DNA of 64,000 nucleotides from Hyphomicrobiales bacterium (GTDB lineage: Bacteria; Pseudomonadota; Alphaproteobacteria; Rhizobiales; Rhizobiaceae). Every line of letters begins with the position of its first letter. Position 1 is the stretch's first letter. The notes beneath the pieces are model-generated. The model ran no database searches. It worked only from the letters and a program-made list of their open reading frames with translations, and had not been told where the DNA came from. Shown here one piece after another: positions 33,961-42,731 of the stretch. Both the position numbers and the translations under genes were made by a program. The DNA is taken from assembly GCA_900465665.1 (NCBI GenBank), contig UBJO01000046.1, forward strand, positions 53,169 to 117,168. Direction: 5' to 3'.

Positions 33961-34451
33961 CTGTTACCTCTCAGTGGCTCTAGCCGGATTTCAATTCGCG
34001 CACTGGGTCCTTCGCCTATCTCCGGTTACCATCGCTCCCAGGCTTAGTTGTCGGTTTGCGGGGAACCAACTCATCTCGGTACCGCCCGCATAGCGTCAAC
34101 CGACATCACGATGCTAAATCACTGCCCGACGAAAGCTCCATTCCCTGACATGGCAAACTTGCTTTGTCGAGGGGAGGCTCGCGAAGAGCTCACGGCCATT
34201 GGTACGATATCGTACATAGGCGCTCTCAGTGGTCGATATTGCGAGGTTTCAAAGTGGAAACTCCTTTGAAAATAAGGACTTCTAACGACGCCGCGCGAGG
34301 AAATCGATCGGCAGTGGATGCGCTTGATATTAGGACAAGCTTGGGTCTCACCATAATGTTCCGCTTAATTTCCCACCGAGCTATCATATCGGTCTAGAGT
34401 ATGCGAAGGTCCCATACCTGAGCGAATATTCATGCCTTCGAAAGGACCGCG
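33961..34451. other. Intergenic region before the histidine kinase gene
   Basis: No convincing frame, repeat or hairpin. A GGAAC at 34060-34064 has no GTT at the right distance. Confidence 0.4.
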
Positions 34452-36176
34452 GTGGCACCGTTAACCGATTCCACCGAGTTCAGGACGTCTCTCGCCAATT
34501 TGACGAAAGCGACGGCTGCTATTTCGCGTGCGCGCACGCTTGACGATGTAATTGCGACGATCCGTGCGAGTGCGCGTTCCCTCGTGTGCTGCGAAGGGAT
34601 AGCCCTCATTCGGCGCGAAGGCGACCTCTGTCACTACATCGAAGAAGACGCCATCGGGCCGCTGTGGAAAGGTGCGAAGTTTCCTGCGTCCGCATGCATC
34701 TCGGGCTGGTCGATGATCAACCGGCAGACTGTGGTCGTCCCCGACGTCCTGCAAGATGACCGTATTCCGCACGAGCTATACGCCGACACGTTTGTCCGGT
34801 CGGTTGCCATGGCGCCAATTGGCCTCGCGGACCCCGTCGGCGCGATTGGCGCCTATTGGTCCCAGCCCTACGAGCCGACGCGCTGGGAAGTCGAAACGCT
34901 CGAGGCGCTGGCCGAAGCAGCCGCGACTGCCGTCGACAACATCGGCTTTGCAGCAAGGTTGAGTTTGGACAGATCTCCAACGCCCTTATCTCCAGATTTA
35001 ATAGCGGGCGACTACAAAGCCGACATCGAGGCGATCGCCGGGATAGCCGCTGTTCCGACGATGCTGGACGTTGCGCTTCGAACCACCAAGATGGGCTTTG
35101 CGGCGATCGCTCGGGTCACGGAAACGCGTTGGATCACTTGCAGCTCTCTGGACAACGTGGGCTTTGGGCTGAAGCCTGGCGACGAATTGCCTATCGAGAG
35201 CACGCTTTGCAACGAAATCCGTGATCACCGGCAGCCTATCGTCTTCGACGACGCCTCTGTGGATGATCGCTACAGAGATCATCACACGCCCCGGATCTAC
35301 GGCTTGAGAAGCTACATCTCCATGCCTATCATCCGCGAGGATGGCACCTTCTGGGGCACGTTGTGCGCGATCGACCCGAACCCGGCGAAGGTCAACGACC
35401 CGCAGGTCATCGGCACGTTCAAGCTGTTTGCGGAACTGATCGCGCATCATCTGGACGCTGGCGACCGCCTCCGTGCTACCGAGGCATCTCTTGATTTGGA
35501 GCGGGAGCTCTCAGATCTGCGAGAGCAGTTCATCGCCGTTCTCGGCCATGACCTTCGCAATCCGCTCGCCGCAATCGACGCGGGAACCAGCCGTCTCCTC
35601 AAGGAAGGCTGGACTGAACGGAGCCCGCTCGTCCTAAGCCTGATGAAGGCAAGTATCTGCCGGATGACCGGCCTTGTAGACAACATCATGGACCTCGCCC
35701 GCGCGCGGCTTGGGGGCGGCATCTCACTGGACTTGAAGGAGGCCGATCTCAGCGAGACGTTGCAGATCGTGGCCGACGAAATTCGTTCCGCCCACCCCGC
35801 CCGCGCAATTCATCTCGAACTGGATTTCCAGCAGCCGGTAGTGGTCGACAGTCTCCGGATCGCACAGTTGTTCTCGAACTTGGTGTCGAATGCCGTCACT
35901 CACGGGTTGCACGAGCATCCTGTCAAGATCGCGGGGCGGCATGGCGCTGACGGCGTCGAGGTCAGCGTGCGAAACGCGGGCCCAGCCATAGGCAAGGACG
36001 ACATGGAAAAGCTGTTCCTGCCGTTTAAGCGCGGCGGTGCCTCTCGTGGAGGACAAGGCCTCGGTCTCGGCCTCTATATTGCGATGGAGATTGCGAAGGC
36101 TCACGGCGGAACGATCGACGTCACTTCCGATGAGACAGCAACGTGCTTCACTTTCACAATGCCGAACGGCCGCTAG
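34452..36176 (+). CDS. GAF-GAF sensor histidine kinase, 574 aa
   Basis: Two GAF domains (about 15-165 and 195-335; the second has LPIESTLCNEIRDHRQPIVF then SYISMPIIREDGTFWGTLCA) are followed by HisKA with the phospho-acceptor His in AVLGHDLRNPLAAID near 365. A HATPase_c domain follows, with N-box LFSNLVSNAVTHG near 478, and RGGQGLGLGLYIAMEIAKAHGG near 540. No membrane helices, so it is a cytoplasmic sensor of a small molecule or redox signal. GTG start with AAAGGA upstream. No response regulator follows directly; the nearest is 1 kb upstream. The first GAF domain resembles phytochrome-type ones but has no evident chromophore Cys. Confidence 0.92.
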   Translation: MAPLTDSTEFRTSLANLTKATAAISRARTLDDVIATIRASARSLVCCEGIALIRREGDLCHYIEEDAIGPLWKGAKFPASACISGWSMINRQTVVVPDVLQDDRIPHELYADTFVRSVAMAPIGLADPVGAIGAYWSQPYEPTRWEVETLEALAEAAATAVDNIGFAARLSLDRSPTPLSPDLIAGDYKADIEAIAGIAAVPTMLDVALRTTKMGFAAIARVTETRWITCSSLDNVGFGLKPGDELPIESTLCNEIRDHRQPIVFDDASVDDRYRDHHTPRIYGLRSYISMPIIREDGTFWGTLCAIDPNPAKVNDPQVIGTFKLFAELIAHHLDAGDRLRATEASLDLERELSDLREQFIAVLGHDLRNPLAAIDAGTSRLLKEGWTERSPLVLSLMKASICRMTGLVDNIMDLARARLGGGISLDLKEADLSETLQIVADEIRSAHPARAIHLELDFQQPVVVDSLRIAQLFSNLVSNAVTHGLHEHPVKIAGRHGADGVEVSVRNAGPAIGKDDMEKLFLPFKRGGASRGGQGLGLGLYIAMEIAKAHGGTIDVTSDETATCFTFTMPNGR

Positions 36177-36283
36177 AAAGCACGACGTCCGGAAGCCTGC
36201 GTGTAAAAATTGAACGTGTGTTGTTGGATGCGCGGTCAACAACCGGATCACGCTCGATTTCAGTCGCTCTGCTCGAACCCGGC

Positions 36284-36519
36284 AATCGGACCCAGCCACA
36301 CGCTCCGTCCTTGATCGTCAAAATCTCGGCGGGTTTATTGCCAGAGAAACGGCGCGGTGTTCTCTCAGGGCAAGCCTGGTCACCGGCACGCCTGAGGAAA
36401 GCCCCCTTGCCGGACTGCGGCTTAAGGGGAGGGCGGCCTGTGACATAAGAATGTTTCGTTGTGTCGGCTACGGATACCTCGAGCCCCACGCCAGCGAGGC
36501 AAGCTCTCGCTGGCGATAG
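36284..36519 (+). pseudogene. Decayed copy of the zinc-ribbon gene at 53.4 kb
   Basis: The frame reads GLLPEKRRGVLSGQAW, then with a +1 shift VTGTPEESPLAGLRLKG and later YLEPHASEAS, ending TAG at 36517-36519. The intact protein at 53351-53581 has GFLLEKGDGGVLSQQAW, VTGKPEKSLLTGLRLKG and YLESYASEPS in the same order. One base is missing at the Trp codon, and the Cys pairs needed for zinc are mostly lost. A perfect ten-base inverted repeat (36489-36515) sits at its end. Confidence 0.7.
36489..36515 (+). repeat. Inverted repeat, possible terminator
   Basis: CGCCAGCGAG / CTCGCTGGCG with a seven-base loop at the end of the decayed zinc-ribbon gene; no T-run follows. Confidence 0.6.
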
Positions 36520-36714
36520 CCGCATTCAACCGTAGCTGTTGAGTCCTTACTCCACCAGATGCATTCAACGATCCATTGACCTGCGTTTCACACTGAGCCC
36601 GAGCGTCAGTGAAATCTCGTGAAACGGCTCGTTACGCATTAACAAGCGCGTGTAGGTCGGCTTGGCGCTGGCCCGCCAGAAGCCGGGATCGGCCAAGCAC
36701 CAGCGACGCCTCAA

Positions 36715-37728
36715 TCAGCGCCCAGCATTAGCCTTATCCTGGATCGTCTCGCATTTAGCTAGGAGTTCGTCGAAAGTCTCGGCCTCGTCGAGAAGAAGGC
36801 CGTCTGCAAGCATCCTGGCGTAGTCCTGTTCGAGAGCTGCCCTTCCTTTGCCGGAAGGAGAAAGCAGCAACCCACCACCCACGGCCGCTTCATAGTCGAT
36901 CGGCGCTCTATCGACGGCTTTCTCGGCGAAAAACATGGATTTGTGCTGCGCCACCGATTTGGCTAGGTCGCGATCAGCGATTGCACTGTTGGCGATACCG
37001 ATATCGTCAAGACGAACGATATCGTGCCAGTGGCGTGAAAAGCGTTCTCCGCGGAGCTTTTCCTGTAGGCAGAAGACATGAATTGCGGTCGCCTTTTCCC
37101 AGAATGTGCGCTCGGCATGCATGACCCGCGGCCTCGCAAGGGGAAATTCGATGCCATCCACAAGGCCTGCCGCGTCGGACGCAATGTCGCGAACGCTTGC
37201 CGGTTCTCCGGTCGCTCGAGCCCCGAACTCCAGCATAACGCTTGGAGCAACATAGCCGGATCCGCCAGCAACTGCTTCGTAATCGATGAAAAGCTTGTCG
37301 GCTTCGACGCGGACGGTGGCTGGAAGCGACTGGGCACTGATCGCATCGACAATGAGCGAGCTCACGGTCTCTAATACCCAGGTCGGCAAACGCTTGCGAA
37401 CCTCGCTCGACCAGCGCTTTTCCTCGCTTCTGGTTTCCGGCAGTGCCTCCTCGTTCTCGCCAACGAGATCATGAGCAAGCTCGCGGATATCGTAAGTCAG
37501 GTCGACATCCTCCGAAAACCTGTTAATGGCATTGTAGGCTTTAGAGAGGGACGTGCCGCCTTTGAAGACAAGGTGGTCACCGAGCGCCGTTCCACAAAGG
37601 GTCTGCAGCGCCCAGACGACCCACGTGTCCTTTTCCAGAAGATGGATCGGCCGCCCGCCTTTCTCAGCGGCGATAGCAAGAACGTCTCTTCGATCGTCTC
37701 GGGACAGCTGCAAAAACTGTTCACCCAT
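36715..37728 (-). CDS. AbiEii/AbiGii-type nucleotidyltransferase toxin, 337 aa
   Basis: The toxin half of a type IV AbiE toxin-antitoxin system. The nucleotidyltransferase motif is HLVFKGGTSLSKAYNAI then FSEDVDLTYD near 52-80, with GG-T-S and D-x-D as NTP- and metal-binding residues. Further conserved parts are VMLEFGARATGEP, and ERTFWEKATAIH near 212. AbiEii enzymes modify tRNA or other targets and abort phage infection. ATG 37728 overlaps the end of the antitoxin gene by eight bases, which gives coupled translation; the longer frame upstream is only the antitoxin region read out of frame. Confidence 0.9.
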   Translation of the reverse strand: MGEQFLQLSRDDRRDVLAIAAEKGGRPIHLLEKDTWVVWALQTLCGTALGDHLVFKGGTSLSKAYNAINRFSEDVDLTYDIRELAHDLVGENEEALPETRSEEKRWSSEVRKRLPTWVLETVSSLIVDAISAQSLPATVRVEADKLFIDYEAVAGGSGYVAPSVMLEFGARATGEPASVRDIASDAAGLVDGIEFPLARPRVMHAERTFWEKATAIHVFCLQEKLRGERFSRHWHDIVRLDDIGIANSAIADRDLAKSVAQHKSMFFAEKAVDRAPIDYEAAVGGGLLLSPSGKGRAALEQDYARMLADGLLLDEAETFDELLAKCETIQDKANAGR

Positions 37729-38314
37729 AAGCGGCCTTTCCGACACTGCGGGCAAGCCAACTGGGAAACTGAGGGACGGCGGCAATGAGCTCGCCGAACG
37801 CCTCGGCGGAAAGCTTCCGCTTGATGGTCGGAAGTGCCTCCTCGGCCTTTTCCGGACCAAGCCATGCCAGCGCGCGGACCGCCAGACCGGCAGGCTTGTC
37901 CGCCAAGGCGAGCTGCCAGCGCGGCACGTGCTTTAACTCGACCGTCTGGCTACCTATAGTCATGGTTCTGCTGCGGCCGGATGTGAAATATACGTATCGG
38001 ACCGGAACCTGGGTGGAAAGTCCCAGCGAGTTGGCAGCCGCAGCGCCATTCGAAACGATGACCTCGCCACGCTGGTGTGCAACAGCTTCGACAGCTTGCT
38101 CGACCGTCGGTGGTCGGCTTCCGAAGCGGCCCTTGATCGCCTTCAAATAGATCCCCCTACCGACCCGAACGAGCTCGCCCCGTTCATACAGACGTGACAA
38201 TGCCTGGTCTACCGCGGCACGGTTTCCCAAATGCAGGAAGATCTTCGCCGAAAGCGCTGTTCCTTCGGGTAGTTGTTCGGCGTGGGTCATGATCAGTGTT
38301 GTCAATCGTTGCAT
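37721..38314 (-). CDS. AbiEi-type antitoxin/regulator (DUF6088), 197 aa
   Basis: The N-terminal winged helix (GTALSAKIFLHLGNRAAVDQ, ALSRLYERGELVRVGRGIYL, residues 18-58) should bind the operator. The C-terminal domain (about 75-190) is the AbiEi antitoxin part with VEQAVEAVAHQRGEV, SNGAAAANSLGLSTQVP and VYFTSGRSR. In this family the antitoxin neutralises the toxin and represses the operon, binding inverted repeats upstream. An inverted repeat sits 13 bases before its start. Immediately followed by the toxin gene. Confidence 0.9.
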   Translation of the reverse strand: MQRLTTLIMTHAEQLPEGTALSAKIFLHLGNRAAVDQALSRLYERGELVRVGRGIYLKAIKGRFGSRPPTVEQAVEAVAHQRGEVIVSNGAAAANSLGLSTQVPVRYVYFTSGRSRTMTIGSQTVELKHVPRWQLALADKPAGLAVRALAWLGPEKAEEALPTIKRKLSAEAFGELIAAVPQFPSWLARSVGKAAYG

Positions 38315-38326
38315 TATTATTCTCCT

Positions 38327-38352
38327 GTCAGAAGTTTAAGCGATTTTCTGAC
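38327..38352 (-). promoter_or_regulatory. Candidate AbiEi operator
   Basis: Inverted repeat GTCAGAA-N12-TTCTGAC just upstream of the antitoxin gene, touching its AGGAG ribosome binding site. Position and symmetry fit autorepression by the antitoxin. Confidence 0.6.
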
Positions 38353-38396
38353 GTTTTGCAATGTGACGGTGCCCGCAGCCGGCTTACAGCCAGAGA

Positions 38397-38722
38397 TCAT
38401 CCAATGACGCAGGTCTCGCGCGACACCCGCAATCCATCCCGCTCGGCCAGCATCTCTGACGCCAGGGTCGGACCGAAGTCTGCATAAGATTCGCGAACGA
38501 GGGTCATCGCATAATCTCGAAGCCCATCGCTGATACGGTTGTTTGAAGGCCGGCCGATCGCCTTGTGACGGATCGATGCGGCACCACCAACACTCATCCG
38601 CGTCAACAACCGACGCACCTGGCGCGTGCTCACGTCAAGCACATGCGCCGCCGTCACATCTTCATACGGCCAGCCGCCACCCTAGACAAAATTTCAATCC
38701 GCTGCAGAACTCGCTCGCTCAT
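38397..38722 (-). pseudogene. Fragment of an ISNCY-type transposase
   Basis: The first 20 residues (MSERVLQRIEILSRVAAGRM) and then, after a one- or two-base shift near 38660, VTAAHVLDVSTRQVRRLL and then RHKAIGRPSNNRISDGLRDY, MTLVRESYADFGPTLASEML match the N-terminal HTH part of a common alphaproteobacterial ISNCY/IS1202-like transposase. The frame stops after SRET; the catalytic DDE part is gone. It is a dead remnant. It sits between the AbiE operon and the Ku remnant, at a likely recombination point. Confidence 0.8.
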
Positions 38723-38816
38723 CGTAATCAATCACATCTGCTCATCTCCGGGTTACGAAACGCGGGGACTGCGACACGTTAACTTTGTTAAAACAGGACA
38801 TTCTAACATTGCGGTG

Positions 38817-38845
38817 GAGAAGCTAACCCAAGTACATCATGGCCG
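38817..38845 (+). repeat. Copy B of the dispersed repeat (pair with 32001-32029)
   Basis: Begins GAGAAGCTAACCCAAGT as in copy A and continues ACATCATGGCCG. It lies exactly where the Ku-like sequence breaks off, next to the transposase remnant. Confidence 0.7.
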
Positions 38846-39078
38846 ATCGCAGGACGGGGGTGGCCTAGCTTCGAAGCCTTTGCTTTGCGCTTCCCTGGGC
38901 ACCGGCTCTTCGGTCTCGCCGTCGATGAAGACTTGGTTGACGCGACTGCCCGTCTGCTTGTTGATCGTGTTGAAGGTGATGCGGTCGGAGGTACGGGCGG
39001 CTGTATAGAGGGCCACACCGCAGGAGACCTCGCCAAATTGAGGAAGACCCTTCGCTGGGCTCTTTGTCCACTCGCCAT
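38845..39078 (-). pseudogene. Truncated Ku DNA-end-binding protein gene
   Basis: After AGGAG and ATGGCG (39078) the frame is shifted, then reads as the start of bacterial Ku: GLPQFGEVSCGVALYTA, RTSDRITFNTINKQTGSRVN, VFIDGETEEPVPREAQSKGFEA. Ku normally has about 270-290 residues; here only some 70 remain, followed by the dispersed repeat. Ku with LigD joins broken DNA ends. No LigD is in the window, so this copy is dead. A topoisomerase IB gene, a frequent neighbour, lies 9 kb away. Confidence 0.75.
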
Positions 39079-39299
39079 ACGTGTCACTCCTAAACATTGT
39101 TCGCGAATGAAGATCTTGCAAGATGACTCGGCCCTAGTCAAAAGGAATAATCTTTTCAGAGAATTAGACTCGTTTGCTGCCATTTTCATTCCGGGAGAAT
39201 TAAGCTCGGAAGGAATCCGCCGCCCCAAAGCGTGCGATTACCGACGCAACGAATTGGAATCTCGCACGTTTCTGCGTCTGACCCAGATGGAGAACACCC

Positions 39300-39482
39300 A
39301 TGTCGAAGCGCAAACTTCTCGATACCGGAACTGACAAGCGCTACGTGCGGCGCGATGAAAAGGGACAGTTTAAGGAGTCGACGGACGTCGGCCGCGCGCT
39401 GTCGGCAGACAAACGCCAAAAGTCCAAGACGGTCGCAAAGCCTGGCGAAGGTGACCGCGGCGATCATCAAGCCAAGCACTGA
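39300..39482 (+). CDS. Small basic hydrophilic protein, 60 aa
   Basis: GGAG precedes the ATG. The sequence KLLDTGTDKRYVRRDEKGQF then KESTDVGRALSADKRQ is a pattern seen in many small rhizobial proteins, with a DTGTDKRYVRRDEKGQFKES-like core. Highly charged and probably disordered. Role unknown. It is 14 bases upstream of the FAD monooxygenase gene and may be co-transcribed with it. Confidence 0.8.
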   Translation: MSKRKLLDTGTDKRYVRRDEKGQFKESTDVGRALSADKRQKSKTVAKPGEGDRGDHQAKH

Positions 39483-39496
39483 ACGTCGGAACGCGA

Positions 39497-40693
39497 ATGG
39501 CACGCACCGTTCTTATCTCAGGTGCCAGCATCGCTGGTTGCGCTGCAGCCTGGTGGCTAGGCAGAAACGGCTTCGACGTCACCGTCATCGAGAAGGCTTC
39601 AGAGTTCCGCGACGGTGGGCAGAACGTCGACGTGCGCGGCGAGGGCCGCAAAGTCCTACGACTGATGGGCTTGGAAGACGCAGCGCTCGCTCTGGGCACC
39701 GGCGAGAAGGGAATAGCCTGGGTCGACGAAAACGATGACGTGGTCGCGAGGATCGTCACCGAAAAACTCGGCGCAGACGGTCCGACGGCCGAGATGGAAA
39801 TCCTGCGAGGCGACCTCTCGCGTCTCCTCTACGAGCCGTCTCGCGCGCGGGCGGACTTCAGGTTCGGCGAGACGATCAAGTCAGTCTCCCCCGCCACCCG
39901 GGGCATCTCCGTCAACTTCGAGAGAGGTACGAAGGAGGAGTATGACATCCTCCTCGTAGCGGAAGGCGTCGGCTCCTCGACGCGCGATCTGGTTTTCAGC
40001 GGCCAGAACAATCCGCGCTGGATGGACATGACGATGGCCTACTTCACGATCCCGCGGGAAGAAGGTGACGAGCGGCTATGGCGCTGGTTCAACGCCCCCG
40101 GCTGCCGAAGCGTCTCGATCCGTCCCGACATGCACGGAACGATGCGGGCGAACCTCGCGATCCATAGGAAGAACGGTGACGAAGCAAGCTGGGATCAGAG
40201 CCGCCAGAAGGCGTGGCTTCGCAACGAGTTCCGCGATGCCGGTTGGCAGACGCCGCGTGTCCTTGACGCAATGGGGACGACGCAGGACTTCTATCTTGAC
40301 GTCCTGAGGCAGGTTCGCATGCCAAGGTGGTCGCGGGGCAGGGTGGTGCTGCTCGGAGACGCGGCGTGGTGCGTCACGCCTTTGGGCGGCGTCGGGGCGA
40401 CGCTTGCGATCTGCGGCGCTTACGTGCTGGCCGGGGAACTTGCGACAAACGGTGATGTCGAGGACGCATTCCGAAAATACGAGAACGTCATGCGGCCTTT
40501 CGTCAAGAAAGCCCAAGGAATTCCAAAGATCGTGCCGAGGCTGGTGCATCCGCGCACCCGAATGGGCATTGCCGCGCTTCACGGAGTCCTTCGCATCATG
40601 GCGTCGCAATCTTTACAGAAGGTGTCGGGCGGCCTCTTTGCGGGCAATGCGAAAGCGGTAGATCTGCCCCAGTATCCGGCCCTCTCAATTTGA
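39497..40693 (+). CDS. FAD-dependent monooxygenase, 398 aa
   Basis: A PHBH-fold aromatic-hydroxylase-type flavoprotein. The Rossmann motif is VLISGASIAGCAAAWWLG at 4-21; the second is RVVLLGDAAWCVTPLGGVG near 280-298 with the conserved GD that binds the flavin ribityl chain. It hydroxylates or epoxidises a small organic substrate with NAD(P)H and O2. Substrate unknown; such enzymes include TetX-like and antibiotic-modifying members. It follows the small gene at 39300 closely; the HAD gene 90 bases later may be in the same unit. Confidence 0.88.
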   Translation: MARTVLISGASIAGCAAAWWLGRNGFDVTVIEKASEFRDGGQNVDVRGEGRKVLRLMGLEDAALALGTGEKGIAWVDENDDVVARIVTEKLGADGPTAEMEILRGDLSRLLYEPSRARADFRFGETIKSVSPATRGISVNFERGTKEEYDILLVAEGVGSSTRDLVFSGQNNPRWMDMTMAYFTIPREEGDERLWRWFNAPGCRSVSIRPDMHGTMRANLAIHRKNGDEASWDQSRQKAWLRNEFRDAGWQTPRVLDAMGTTQDFYLDVLRQVRMPRWSRGRVVLLGDAAWCVTPLGGVGATLAICGAYVLAGELATNGDVEDAFRKYENVMRPFVKKAQGIPKIVPRLVHPRTRMGIAALHGVLRIMASQSLQKVSGGLFAGNAKAVDLPQYPALSI

Positions 40694-40786
40694 GCGAGAT
40701 TGATGTCGGTCCCGTCTCCAATCGCTCGCCGCACGCTCCGCTTCCGAAGACCGGCGCATTCGATACCATGTTGTGGGAGGTACGTC

Positions 40787-41626
40787 ATGAGCAGCGGTGA
40801 AAGCTCCGAGGAACTCGACACCGAGCGGCCAGAAAAGAAACGGTCGTTCGACCTGGTCGAGGCGACCGCTCACGTCGCGGTCGACCATCACTCGTTCGAG
40901 CGGGTCCCACCCGCCGCGACCGTTGCCTCGAATCTGCCGTTCGATCTCAATCCGATACCAAAGGTCATCACTTTCGATTGCTACGGCACTTTGGTGCGGT
41001 GGTACGAGGTCCTGCTGCGGGAGATAGCCTCGACGCTGACCAATTACGGACGAACTGACACCGACGCAACGGTGGTTCTCGACGACTTCTCCGCTATTGC
41101 CAAACAGATGACGGCGGACAAGCCCCATAGGCTCTACAAAGAAATTCTCCGCTCGGGGTTCGACACCGCCTTTCGAAATCACGACGTCGAGCTCAGCTCG
41201 GACAATATCAAACGTATCGCCAACGCGCCCATGATGATGGGTCCGCATTCTGACGTTCCGGATGCCCTGCGCCTGCTCCGGGAACGCTACAAGTTGGCGA
41301 TCTTCACGAACTCCGACGATGACCTCATCGCACCGACGGTCGAGCGTATCGGCGTTGCCTTCGACTACGTCATCACTGCGGAGCAAGCGCAGGCCTACAA
41401 ACCGTCGCGCGAATTCTTCGAGCACGCCTATCGAACGATGGGCGTCAGTGCCGACGAAACCGTTCATGTCGCAATGGGAATGTACTGGGACATGAAGGCG
41501 CGCCACGAGCTGGGCTTGCGTGGCGTCTGGGTCAACCGGCGTGGGGAGCAGGGAAACCCGGACTGGCGGCCTTATGCCGAAGTTCCAGACGTCGGCAAGG
41601 CGGCAGAATTGCTGTTGGGTCCATGA
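40787..41626 (+). CDS. Haloacid dehalogenase-type HAD hydrolase, 279 aa
   Basis: GGGAGG sets ATG 40787. HAD motifs: ITFDCYGTLVRW near 65 (nucleophile Asp), AIFTNSDDDLI near 185, and the Lys in QAYKPSREFFEHAYR near 207, with GMYWDMKARHELGLRGVWV as motif IV region. This is the type II haloacid dehalogenase group; the core is preceded by an unusual N-terminal extension of about 60 charged residues. It may hydrolyse 2-haloacids or phosphates. It follows the FAD monooxygenase, so the two may act on the same compound. Confidence 0.85.
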   Translation: MSSGESSEELDTERPEKKRSFDLVEATAHVAVDHHSFERVPPAATVASNLPFDLNPIPKVITFDCYGTLVRWYEVLLREIASTLTNYGRTDTDATVVLDDFSAIAKQMTADKPHRLYKEILRSGFDTAFRNHDVELSSDNIKRIANAPMMMGPHSDVPDALRLLRERYKLAIFTNSDDDLIAPTVERIGVAFDYVITAEQAQAYKPSREFFEHAYRTMGVSADETVHVAMGMYWDMKARHELGLRGVWVNRRGEQGNPDWRPYAEVPDVGKAAELLLGP

Positions 41627-41776
41627 AAACGTGTCCCCTCCGCGCGCTGTCTGAACGACGCCGTTTGCCCATGGAGGTCGAACGAACCGTCCAAAGAGGG
41701 ACTGGCCGAAACAGAGAACTTGCGGCGTCGCGAAAGTGAATGAAGCGCCGGACGAATCCGACGCCTCCATGTTCGA

Positions 41777-42346
41777 TCAGGCGCTGCGCGCCTGTTCCGG
41801 GTGTCGACCTTCGCCGAATTCCTCAACGATTTTTGCGCAGAACGCTGGAAGGTCATCAGGCTTCCGGCTCGTCACTAATCCCTGATCGGTCACGACCTCC
41901 TGGTCGACCCAGGTGGCCCCCGCGTTCTCAATGTCTTTGCGGATCGACGAGTAGGACGTAACCGTACGTCCCTTTAAAACGTCCGCTTGCACCAGGAGCC
42001 AAGGGCCGTGGCAGATCACGCCGACAGGCTTTCCCTGCTCAAAAAAGGATCGCACGAACGAAACGATATGCTCGTCCGCACGCAGCTTGTCGGCGCCGAC
42101 AGTGCCGCCAGGGATCACAAGTCCGTCGAAATTGCTTGCCGAAACATCCTTCACGGCCTTGTCCACGGCGTAGCTGCCGCCCGGATCGAGATCGCCGTTG
42201 TTGGTCTTGGCCTCGCCGGCCTCGATCCCGACGACCGTGACGGTAGCGCCGGCAGCTTCGACTGCTTCCTTGGGCTGTTTGAATTCGGGTTCCTCGGTGC
42301 CGCGCGGTGCGATCAGGACGGCGATCTTCTTCCCTTCGAGGGTCAT
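41777..42346 (-). CDS. DJ-1/PfpI-family protein, 189 aa
   Basis: A class I glutamine-amidotransferase-like fold. The nucleophile Cys is in GVICHGPWLLV near 110, and the partner Glu is in the IAPRGTEEPEF region near 17. The order EGKKIAVLIAPRG, GLVIPGGTVGADKLR, YSSIRKDIENAGATW fits the YhbO/PfpI subgroup, linked to protein repair after glycation or to stress protection. GGAG precedes ATG 42346. A perfect EcfG-type promoter lies about 50 bases upstream, in keeping with a stress role. Confidence 0.9.
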   Translation of the reverse strand: MTLEGKKIAVLIAPRGTEEPEFKQPKEAVEAAGATVTVVGIEAGEAKTNNGDLDPGGSYAVDKAVKDVSASNFDGLVIPGGTVGADKLRADEHIVSFVRSFFEQGKPVGVICHGPWLLVQADVLKGRTVTSYSSIRKDIENAGATWVDQEVVTDQGLVTSRKPDDLPAFCAKIVEEFGEGRHPEQARSA

Positions 42347-42396
42347 GATTATCTCCAGTTTGAAATGAGGTTGGGACGGGAGCGTCGAAGTTGAAA

Positions 42397-42421
42397 CACG
42401 CCTGTCTGTTCGAAGTTCCGG
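42397..42421 (-). promoter_or_regulatory. EcfG/RpoE2-type promoter for the PfpI-family gene
   Basis: On the minus strand GGAAC (42421-42417), 17 bases, GTT (42399-42397); 50 bases before the start codon. Confidence 0.65.
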
Positions 42422-42731
42422 CCGAGCATGCCCTAAATTCAAGTACGGTACGAGATTGTGAAAAGTCTTCACGGGTTGCAGGTAGCGGGCGTCGCTGAAT
42501 TCGATCAACATGTCAGAGGTTCGACCCTTTGCGGGTGAGCTTCATCGAATAGTTCTCGGCAAGGACGGACACCGACGGAAGGCACGGCATAGCAACGAGG
42601 GCCACCACGAAGGCATTTTTTACAAAACCAGCCATTCTCTCGATCTCCATCCCGGTTCCGGCAGTCATTGCGGCTGGCCCCACGCGCGGCAACGACCTTC
42701 GGTCGTCTCGCAATCCTCGAACGCCGATGCT

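Noticed and set aside
40685..41770. 361-codon minus-strand frame
   Set aside because: Antisense of the HAD hydrolase gene; no recognisable domain.
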